Shown: in pieces, positions 11,701 to 23,700 of the stretch
Layout: each line of letters opens with the position of its first letter
Numbering within the stretch: position 1 is the stretch's first letter
DNA from: Pycnopodia helianthoides
Taxonomy: Eukaryota > Echinodermata > Asteroidea > Forcipulatida > Asteriidae
Assembly: GCA_032158295.1 (NCBI GenBank)
Contig: CM063243.1
Coordinates: 62,001-126,000, forward strand
Direction of reading: 5' to 3'
DNA: 64,000 bases
Notes under the pieces: model-generated
Told to the model about the DNA's origin: nothing
What the model saw: only the letters and a program-made list of their open reading frames with translations
Databases searched by the model: none
Translations under genes and position numbers: made by a program

Positions 11701-14700
11701 CTATAGGATGGAAAACTACGGGACAGTGTTTTCACTATTCATGTTTCAAAAACCAGTAGTGGTTTGCCTTGAACCTAGCTTCGTAAAGGTAAGATTTAAG
11801 ACAAAGTACAAATTGTTGTTAGGAAATTCAGTTTAATCTGACAGCTCACTAACTCTAAAAGTCATAATAGATCTCGAATCTTGTAAAGTAATTTATCTTT
11901 TCAAGTACTCTTAAAATTTAGAGAGCGTTTGAGGTCACTACAAATCTAGATTTCTTATTTTAATTGCCGTAATTAAGATGTGCTCTATACAAACATGCAT
12001 AAAGATACGGACCATTTCTTGTTGTTTTTGCTTTAATAAGATCGCTGATTTCATTGAAAATTTTGCATAAAACTTAATGGTGAGAATTGATTCACTCCTA
12101 CAAAAACAAATGTATTATCCCCTTCAGTAGTTTCATAAAATATATTTCATAACGCTCTTTCAGCAGTGTGCCTTTATTTTATTAATTGTGGTTGCTCACT
12201 ATCAGGTTTCTGCCCACAGTGGTTGGTGCCGGAAAACCCGCCCAGCACTCAGGATTCCCCAACCACACTTGCAGATTTTTCTGTTTCGACCACCACACAT
12301 TTTCAAAAGTTTATTTAATTACACTTGCAATTTCCTTTCAAAGGTTTTCAACGAAATGTGAAATTGGGTATTTACCAGTAAAATTGGTATCCAAAGCCAT
12401 GAATTTTGAGTACTTCTTTGATTTGAGCATATTTATATGATCTACCGTGTAACTGATCCATCTCGCAATGGTTTCCAGGGAAACATTTTTCCACCACTAA
12501 AACAAATCCTGGCCAGAACCCTGCACTATGAATGAATACCCGTCAGAAATAGTGCTGAGAAAAATATTTTACATCAAGTTCTGAAAGACTGTTTATGTAG
12601 TTTGAGGGTCCTTGAGTAAAACAAGTCTACATGAGAAAACAACATTGGTTCTTACAAAATAGTTATCTCACTTAAAGGTATCATACAGGATTGGTAGAGC
12701 TGACAAAACAGTCGCAAACAAAGTTTATGCTTTGTGTGATTAACCATATACATGAAATAACAAACCTGTGAAAATTTGAGCTCAATTGGTCATCGAGATC
12801 ACGAGAAAATAGTGAAAAGAGACCTTATGTGTTTTCTGTTTTTCAAACATCGAGTTCATTATCGCGCGCGATAAAAACTATTGTTTTATTAATTTCTCAG
12901 AAACGATAGCATTTTAGGCAGAAATATTTTAAGGAACCCTTTCTACCATTACTTACTTTAAATCATGTAAGTTATGTGTGAATCTGTGAACATTTGTGTT
13001 TTTCGATCTTACCAATAGTGTACAGGGCCTTTAAAGCACATGTACAACATTGGTAATTTTCAAAGACTAGTATCCCCACTTTATGTGACCCAACATACAT
13101 GAAACAATAAACCTGAGAAATATTAAGCTCAACAGTCTTTGGAGTCATGAGAAAACAGTAAAAAACACAATCATATTTTTTCACTGTTTTTCAAACATTG
13201 GGTTTTGGACACGCGCGACAAAGACTAATTGTCTTACTAACCCTAGAAACTACAGCTTTTCAAGCAAAACTATTTTAAGGGAAGTTTACCACCATGAACA
13301 TCTTTACACATGTCAAGTAATGAACCACATGGGTGGTTTATTACTTGACATTTAAAGTTTAAAAAGTCGCATCCCCTCAAGGTGATCCCGTGGCTGCTGC
13401 TTCCCAGGTTGTATCGCAAACTTGGAAGTGATCCCTGGCCACACGGCAGTTAACGGTTGCATGGCTTCTGACTGGCACCCCTGAACAAAGATATTGACAA
13501 AATAGGGAGACCGCCAACATGGGGCTACTATCCTGGCCATATCTCGTTGGGCCCCCCCTGCCCCCTTTCAATGTTGAATCACATTGTTGCGCGGTCTTCT
13601 GCGTTCCAGTCAACATTGAGCGGGGGGACGGGGGACGGGGGAGAGAATGTTTATTGTGAGACAGGGAATGGTTATTGTATGGTTATTGTAACTTTAGGAA
13701 CTGGTGGCCCAAGCATTTTGGCTGGGATTGTAGATAGCTCAGTTGGTAGAGCGCCTAACGTTAATCCGGAGGTCGTTGGTTCAAATCCCGCTCTAGTCAA
13801 TTTTTCTTTGTTCAACCCCAAACCATCTTTATACATGTAAGTTATGTACAAATCTGTGAACATTTATATGTTTAATCTTACAAATGTCACACCATTTAAC
13901 GGAAGTTTTGCACTGCCTACAATTACAGAAACTGCTGTATTCAACAACACACATCAAGACACCAGCAGAGGTCAAGTACTTTTGGAGAGTATTTGGACAG
14001 CGTTATTTGCATCATGGTCTCCTGACTGAATGCGATGTGCCTAAAAACTTGAAACGAAGAGCCCTCTTTGAACCGGCCTTTCATAGAAAGTCAGATAATT
14101 TAATGTACTCTTTGTGATTATTATTCATCATAATGAAAACAAACAAACACACTTGTCTAAAACATATTACAATTGATGATTTCATTGACTTTCAAATGCA
14201 CAGTACCTGAAAGCTATGATTATGATTGTAAATTCAGCTTTTGGTGGTTTAAGTTTGATAGTTCTTGATCGGTGTGGAATTAACAAGCCTTCTGAGGACA
14301 ATCACGCAAAACAAATCGTTATAATACAAGACAAATTTTAAACCTAAACTTCAATGTCTTGGATCTCATAATGGACCTTATATGCATTGCATCACCACGC
14401 CGCCATCTTAGAGCTAAATAGATGACGCAACAATGGAAAACACACATCAATGTACGCACGGCGCACAGAATCAGCCAATGAGTAACCTTCAATTGACCTC
14501 TAGCAGAGGGCGCCTTTTTGACCTCTAGCAGAGGGCACCTTGACCTCTAGCAGAGGGCACCTTGACCTCTAGCAGAGGGCACCTTGACCTCTAGCAGAGG
14601 GCCCCCTACTCAAATGAAATCTTGTGCATTAAGATCTATTGATCATTGAACTTTTGAAATTAATTTTATTCAAAAAATGAATCAGACAAAGATGACACTC

Positions 14701-17700
14701 ATTTTAAATTAAAGCTGCAAACAAGAAATTATATTTATTTTTAGGCAAGAGGAAGTAAAAATTACACGTTTGACCTTAATGCAGGTACTTGAAGACATTG
14801 ATGTGCACTTTCAATGAGAGCGTCTCCAAAATGATTGAGAGGTTAACTCTTAAGGCTGACGGCAAGACAGAAGTGTTTATGCTTGATGAGCTGAATAAAC
14901 TGACTCTAGATGTTATTGCCAAGGTAATCCTTATCCATCTTAAGAATACACAGGAATGTTTATTGGTTGGTCAACAACTGTGGAGTCCAGGGCCGCGCCT
15001 GGGGTCACCCTAAAAGCAAATGCTAGATTGTGTTAAAGGTAGGGCCTTAGGTTGCAGGGCTCGCCCTTAACACTAGCGTACATTGTCTAGTAAAAAATGC
15101 TATGGGCTAGTAAACACCACTTCTCAACTTGCCCTGTGGGCTACTAAAATCTGTGCAACCTACTTGTTTAAAATGCCCATTTCTTCCTTTTCAAATGTAA
15201 ATAATTAATGTATAAAATGTGTTAATCATTATTGAGTGTGTGAGTATAACTTCATTTGATCATTATAACGGTTGTGATCGTTAACAATAACACATCAGAA
15301 CATTACATTTATGGCAATTCCTGTTTAAAATCCGGGCTACTAAAACTTCCTGGGGGCAAGTAAAATGCACAGTTTACTGGCCCGGCGGGCTACTTTACAA
15401 AAAGCTTAAGCGCAAGGCCTGGGTTGGTAAATACTCCAAAAATGAAAAACTTACTTAGTGAGAAGCATGTCCAAAGTGTAACCTATTTTAAGAAAGGATT
15501 CCCTTCGAAGTAATATGGTTCGGATAATTTTTTATCCCAAGCATTTGAATATGAGAAAAGATTTATGCATGAATTTGCATCTTACACATCATCCGACATC
15601 AAGTGGTTAAAAGGAACACTATTCAAAAGCCATATTTTCAATTCTATTTTATTCAATCTCCAATTCCCATTACTGTCTCACTATGGTGATGTTTTACTTC
15701 AATTTAGTTCTCATAACGAAAGATGCATTCATAACTTCATAAAGTATTACGTTATTTTTCCTTGTACATTGTCTTGCATGAGTGTCATAAGTGTAATCAC
15801 AAGTACAAATAAGTAAAAAAACTAAAACAAATAAATGAATAAAAAAAATTAAAACTTTTTAGAAACAGTTGCAGCGAGAATTCTTGCCAACACTTTGCTT
15901 AAAGACACAGGACACCTTTGGTAATTGTCAAAGACGAGTCTTCTCACTCTGTGTATCTCAACATATGCACAAAATAACAAACCTGTGAAAATTTGAACTC
16001 AATTGGTCGTCGAAGTGTTGAGAGATAATAATGGAAGAAAAAACACCCTTGTCACACAAAGTTGTGTGCTTTCAGATGCTTGATTTCGAGACCTCACGCG
16101 TGTGGTCTCAAAATCAATTCAAATAAATTACTTCTTTCTCAAAAACTACGTTACTTCAGAGGGAGCCGTTTCTCACAATGTTTTATACTATCAACAACTC
16201 TCCATTGCTCGTTACCAAGTAAGTTTTTATGCTAACAATTATTTTGAGTAATTACCACTAGTGTCCAGTGCCTTTAAGGAAAATCAATGAGTTGAGGTTT
16301 GCTGCAGTTCATTCATTCTTATTTAAATCAAATCCTTTGTGGTTTCTATCTTAGCTTTTTCTTACAAAGTTCACAATTTCAATCCAATCCATTCTCTCTA
16401 CTTGACTACAGACTGCTTTCGGCATAGATCTTTTAGGGGATAGGGGATTCAGCAGAGCGATCAGCATGTCGTTGGTTGGAGTAGAGATTTGTTTCTACAA
16501 ACCATGGATTCAGGTAAATGTTTTGTTATCTTAGTCTGATGACTGTACTGACATTATCAAATTTTGTCCCCCTAATATTGGTCTTTACACCACTTCGGAT
16601 TGGTATTTTCCCCCCCTCCCAAAAAATGAAAAAAACTTGCCCACCAGCGGTAGATTTTTTCAATTTCTTTTTGAACTTCTGAAGTAATCATTTTCTTTGA
16701 AAGTATCATTGCCACAAAGAACCCCTGACTTGACAATGGAAAGACAACAAAGGTTCTCATAATTAGTTCCAGGATTTTATGTTGTCTTGTGAGCTAATTC
16801 GAAGAGGCACTAACTGTGATTCGTGGAACCTCAGCCGTTAGACTCAGCCAATAATCTACCATGCTAAGCTGGTATCTCTGAACGCTCAGACTTAATGATA
16901 AACAATGGTAGCAGCCTGTCTGTTCTTGTAAGCAACATTTGTACAACAAGAGGACAAGGTCTGGAAATTGGGGATTACACAATAACCCCCTGAAAAAAAG
17001 GATATTACAAGCATGATTGCCATACCTCCTTTCTCTCTTCGTACCGGTGAAACGGAGCGAACCACAGTAGGCGCACGCCTGTGCTCGCTACACAATGAAA
17101 TGTCCCAGAGGATATTGTCAACAAAAACTTGAGGGCGCTCTGAAGATGTTCCCCCCCCCCTTAACAAACTGTTCGCTACAGAAAAAGTTGCCTGATATAC
17201 AAGTCATCCGACATGAAGTTATTAAGACTTACTTTGGATGATCTGACAGACACAATGCTATTGAGGAATGTTTCCATGCATCAATATTATAAACAAAGTA
17301 TCCAACTTCAATCTAACCAAGGTATGAATGCAAATCAGTGTTCTCCAACCTATAGAAAAGACATGGCGCACCGAGATTAAAGTATGTGCTAAGGTTTTAA
17401 AAAACAAGTTGAGCTTGCAAAATGTTTTCAGCAAGAGAACATTATTTAGCTTGTCACACGAGGGGTGCTGTTGATGTCATTATCCTTAATTCTGAAGGCC
17501 TAGGGGTCAAACTTTATTTCATACAGAGAGAACATGTCGAAAATCCAGATGATATTGTTTGCAGACCTGAAAACAAAGCGTGGGAATATTTCTTCCCTTC
17601 AACTTCCTGTTTCTACCAGAAGACAAGGTCAATTGAGGTCACACTCTGTGTAGTGTTTGTTAATTTTTTAAAGCTCTCTCTGATGATGTATAGATCGTAA

Positions 17701-20700
17701 AATCCATCGCAAGGTTCATGAGTTATGATTTTTTCAAATATTAAACTTTAATTTAGTTTAACTCGTTGACTGCCGGTCATAGATTCGTAGGGCGTTCCCA
17801 TTTGCCAAGTGCAGTGCGCATGCGTGCATACAAGTGCAGTGCGCATGCGTGCATACCAAATAGCTACTATACACACAAAAAATTGAACATACACATTCTA
17901 AGGATGTATGTCCTCACCACTGCCAGAAGCATATGTGTTGCGTGCTCAGTGATGCCAGTGTATTTAAATAACAATACAAAGCCCTTTCATTCCCTACGAG
18001 TATACTCGTAGTGGCAGAATCCCGTTCACCTGTTACTACGAATATACTCGTAGGCGGCAGTCAACGTGTTAATTCAACACCTGATGATGTCATTATGACG
18101 TCATTAAAGTGGTATCTTCTACTAGCGAAGAGCTAACTATGTTCAAAATTTAAAGGTTGTGTGAGTTTGGAAAGTGTGTCTTTGTCTGCGGACAAGAAGA
18201 AGAAGAAGTATTAAAAAAAAAAAAAACAAACGTACAAAAACAAGAGGTGTTCCGGGCAGATTGCCCGAACACCTAATATACAAAATACATTTTGTACTCC
18301 AATACTGTTACACCTTCAAACTTATGAGCAATTGAATTTTTTTATAGTGGAGTCCGTTACCCGTCCATCGACAATTTAGACAAAATGTACGCGAATGCAT
18401 TCAGCTAATACGTGAAACTGGACGGAAGTGTGTCCAGGATAGAATTGATGCAAAGAAGAGAGGTGAAAAGATACCAGAAGACATTCTGACGTACATCTTG
18501 CATCAATCTGATGATCTTCAAGGAGATGTTGATTTTAATATGGAAAATATGCTGGATGAATTTTGCACATTCTTTATAGCAGGTTAGTGAATACTTTAAC
18601 TACGCTGTTTACTTTAAGAAGTACTTTAACTAGTACTATAACTAAGTACTTTAAAGGTAGGGTCAAACTTTGGTAAAGACCCCCCCCCCATAATTTATGT
18701 AACTTCTCCCTGAAAGCTTACTTGTTACAAAGATGGTCACGATAGTAAGCATCCTGCAAAAGTGTTTTGTATGTAATGCCCCCAATGATTGAATTAATAA
18801 AACATTTGAACCTGAGTGATTTATGATGATTGGTGTCCGTTCGCAAATGCTATGGCCAGAGATGCGGTTGGTACCCGCTGTCATCTCACTAAACGTGGAT
18901 GGATTCCACATTCGTGCAACAAAAACATGACAGTTTTTTGCTGTTTTCTAAGCAAGTAGACACTGTATTTAGCTGAAACTTTTTACAGTGGACTTTTATT
19001 GTGTCTGTAAATTTAAGCATTACGTTGACAAAAACCAAATGTTTTTCCTACATGGAATAATGTGGGAAAAAAATGTTTTGGGTTGAACAAATAAAAACTT
19101 ACTGGGACCAGATTAATGTGCTAGTGCTCTACCAACTGAGCTATCTAGCCCTAATGTTGTTGGTGGTCTCCCTATTTTGTTAATATCTTTATTCAGGGGT
19201 GCCAGTCAGAAGCCATACACCCTGTAATATTTTTAAAAATTTACCCAGTCAGTTTCCGTTTCGATTTATTACTGATGACATTTTTATCTTAATACAGGAA
19301 AGTCAGTTACAAATATGCCATGTATGTAACTTTGTAATTGCACATGTAGGAAATGGTCCTTGCATACTAAACTTTGTTCAGTATTTTTTAACTTTCAATG
19401 GCAGTCATAATAAAGAAAACAGAGGAAATCTGCAGATCAGCTGCCTGTCTTTAGCACAACAGAACAGCATGTTTGATACCCAGCTTTACTATTTCTTAGA
19501 CTGCACTTTTATACTGTTTAAAACCATTAAAGCAAACAAGATTTGGTTGTTATCACAGGTCAGGAGACAACAGCAACCCTAATGGCATTTATGCTAGTTG
19601 AACTTGGGCATCATCCTGAGGTTATGCACAGGTAATGACTTACTAAGCAAATACAGGTTTGACAATTAACTCCGCTACACCGTGCTGTCTATTGACTCTA
19701 CATCTATTATCAATCACAAGGTTGTTTGATCTAGATCAGTAAATAGTCTATCTTGGTAAATGTTCTTCATTTAGAATTTCTCCACGCATCCTTGACATCG
19801 ACTTTGAGTCAAACCTTTTCTGATGATTTTGTACCGGATCGACCGCTCAAAGGAACCATTTCGATAAACCACAAGTTTTTTTTTGTAATGTTTTTTTTAC
19901 CGTATTTCCAATTTGTAAAGTTACGATTACAATGTACCATATCACGCACATCAAGTTAATGCCCCCCCCCCCCACCAGCATAGCATTTCTCATTCTAAAT
20001 ACTGTTTTTAAGGTTAATATAATCACAGTATAGTCTTCCTTGGCCTCTTACATGATTTCCTATTTAGACTTAAAACAGAAGCAAACGCGGTTCTAGGGGA
20101 GAAAGAGTACGTTGACTATGAGGACTTGGGCAAACTTGAGTATATGATGCTGGTAAGTATAATGAAAGTAAACAATATTGAGTCTGAATATTATCCCTAC
20201 TAATTAATGTCACTGACAAAAATTGCTTCGTCCAAAGTAAAGAATTAATAGTGCTACATACGTTGGCATTATAAAAGGTAGGGTCACCATTTGGTTTTGT
20301 CAATGTACAATAATGCTGATTTATAGGCAAAATTATCTCTTTAAATGTTGAAGGTGTACAATATACAATTCATCTACTTTCTATTTCAATTTAAAAGAAT
20401 CTTTCCTCTCATCCTGTCAGTGTAAAAACGTTGTTTCTCCTAAACTAGCTCTTACGTTACGCGCAAGTTTGAAATTGTCAAAATGTCATATCTCTCTTGA
20501 AATAACCCGGTTGTATTTACATGTACACTAAACAAGCCCATCCCAATTTACAAAATGTTTGCGCGAGGGCATTTTCGTGCGTGATGCAACATTTTTACAA
20601 AATCGAGATACAACGAAAATGCACTGACAGGATATTATTATTAAAATTGAGGAGGAGTAGAAATGTAACACAGCACTACATGGTCCATTTAGAGAGAGTA

Positions 20701-23700
20701 TGGGGGATTCTAGTGTAATGGTTTTATCCCATATTTACCTAGCCCACCTTGTTGGGCTGTAATAAGACCAATGTTAAAAGAGAGCCATATAACAGCCCAA
20801 CAAGGTAGGCTAATATTGACCATTCTTGGTAGGTTATCAAGGAAACTTTAAGGATTTGGCCACCTGTCATCGGGACACCGCGCCAGCTAGCATCGGATGA
20901 GACAGTACTAGGTTTTAAAATACCTGCCGGACTGCTTTATGGGTAATGTGTCTTTTCAAATGTAAACTCTCAACAAAATGTCTTTTTTAACATTTCCTCA
21001 CTTCAGCAAATTTACCTCATTTCACTCTGTTTTGCGCTTAAACAGCACAAATTCAAACTTATGGGTGCTTTGGTGACAGGCTGTCTTAATTAACCTTTAA
21101 AAGAAATTAGTGATTATGGTAGGCTCCTACCATTTCTGAAACTACATGTTACTGAGGGATTTATGATGATTGGTGTCCGTTCGCGAATGCTGTGGCCAGA
21201 GATGCGGTTGGTACCCGCTGCATGTACATCCAGTTTTCAAGCTGAAATCTATATGGATGCTCACATACATTGACAAAAAATGTGCACAGTGGTGACAGGT
21301 TGTGATACATTGTAACTTTACTTTTAGAAATCATACATGTTCATTTCTGAGCTTGATCGATGGAAATTGGTAAAGTCACAGGCCGGTGCAAGTCGAAGCA
21401 AGCCAGAGTTGTGCTTATATAGTATGGAATATTCAATTGAGTTGAAATGACAACTCATACACACGCTCAGTTTGCCCCAGTAGGACTAATGTGACAGGTC
21501 ATGGCCAAGTGGTGAAGCGTACCGGACTCAAGTTCTGGGGTCGATTTCACAAAACTCTTCCTAACTTAGGACTAGTCCTAGGCAATGCTAAGAGATAGGA
21601 CTAGTCTTAAGTTAGGACCAGTACTTAGGACTAATCCTATCTCTTAGCATTGCCTAGGACTAGTCCTAAGTTAGGAAGAGTTTTGTGAAATCGACCCCAG
21701 GTTACATACTGGCAGAATGTGGGTTTGAGTACTGGTTTTGACACCTTGTCCTTTAGAAAGACACTTAATCATTATTGCTTCGTCCTTCGGACTGGAAGTA
21801 AAGCTGTAGGTCATGTGTTGTGTAATGCACGTAGAAGAATCTAGAACACTTAATCGTTAAGAGGAGGGGTTTGCTCTGGTGGTACTGGCAGTGGCTGCTG
21901 AATGAGCTGCAGCACCTTGTAAACCCTTACAAGGTGCTACATAAAAGGGTCTTATAGTTCATGAACTTCAAAAGCTTTGTGATGCCCGCAGAGAAAGTGT
22001 CCTATAAAAACTTGTTTTAACCACTTAACTGCGTATGACGAGATATCTCGTCATCACCAACTTACCCTTATATTGCGTATGACGAGATATCTCGTCACCA
22101 AGTTTGTGGTTTAAATGAGGTCAAAGACACGCTCTGTGACCCCGGGTAATCCCCTCTAACGTGTCTTGTATGACGAGATATCTCATCATCACAAAGTTAC
22201 AGTCAGGCAGTGTGTGGCGCCACCAATCGGCGAGTTTTCTTACTAAATATGGCGACTTCACGAAAGCAACCGCGCTTGTCATGTGTGCAAGCTTTGACCC
22301 AAGCTTTGGATTCCGATCTTGAATTGTCAGACTCTCTCATGTCTGTTGATAGTGATGATGATTCACAAATTGAAGAGCCATGTTTACAAGGTGCTGAAGA
22401 CATTGATGATACAGCAGCCTCAGATATAAGTGGGGATAATCGGAGCAATTCAGGGTCTGATCATAGCTTTCCATTTATCCTTTTTTCGCATTGTTTTCCT
22501 TAAATTAATTCCGCATTGGGGGTTTAGCTAACGATAAATAATTACGCAGTTAAGTGGTTAACAGCATACAAGACATAAACATTCAGTTTGATGTGCAGAC
22601 ACAATTTTTGGAGGAGTGGGGTTCACTCTTGTTCCAAAAGTGCTTTAGTGGTTTGGAAAATGTGCTACATATTTATAAAATGCCCATTATTTGTTGAAGA
22701 TTTATTGCACAAGATTGAACCAAATACTCCAAACTGCATCACTGTGTACATGTGAACTCATCATATCAGCTTAGCAAATTGTTGTTATTCCAATCAATAA
22801 ATGCAATCTCCAGCTACCTCTTGCTAACTCCAACAACCAACCTTTTACCCAAATCAGCAGATATTCATAGATTCTCGCTTTTGAATTCTTGTCTATTCAC
22901 AGCTGAATACATATGTTATGGGAAGAAACCAGAAGTTCTTTAAGGACCCACTTGTGTTTGATCCGGATCGGTTGCTTAATTCCCAACATGACAGGTAAAG
23001 TTCGAACCTTTCATACTTCAATAACTTTTCCCATATCCTTCTACACATCTACTTGTTAAAGTGGTTCAGAAGGACTGGAGTCGCTAGCCCAAATAACAAG
23101 TGCTTATCACAGGGTCAAGCATTCTAATCGAATTCAAGCATTCTAATCAGTGTCAAGCATTCAAGTCAGGGTGAGGCATTTTAATCAGGGTGAGGCATTT
23201 TAATCAGGGTCAGGTATTCTAATCAGGGTCAGGCATTCCAATCAGAGTCAGGCATTCTAATCAGGGTCAGGCATTCTTTTCAGGGTCGGGCATTCTTATC
23301 AGGGTCGGGCATTCTAATCAGGGTCAGGCATTCTAATCAGGGTCAGGCATTCTTATCAGGGTCAGGTATTCTAATCAGGGTCAGGCATTCTTATCAGGGT
23401 CAGGCATTCCAATCAGGGTCAGGCATTCCAATCAGGGTCAGGCATTCTAATCACACTGTACATGTACATATGCCACAAGTTATAATAATATTATTCTTGA
23501 GTATGATTAATTATTGGACATGAAAACTTTTTTCATCTAGAATAGTCAGAAATTACCTTTTCTGGCAAAAATTTTACTGTAACATGCCTCCATTATAGTT
23601 AACTAACCAAAACAGGCCTCATGGTGGTACACTGATTTCAATCATTTTTAACACAAATTCCACAGTTTACAAATTTCTGAAAATGTTTAAGTTTGATTAT

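Noticed and set aside
19199..19582. 127-codon frame
   Set aside because: It runs from a SINE fragment through intron sequence into the true exon 8 of CYP46 copy 1. Only 19559-19582 of it is coding.
23112..23452. CRISPR-like array
   Set aside because: The units are contiguous with no unique spacers, in an intron of an animal gene.
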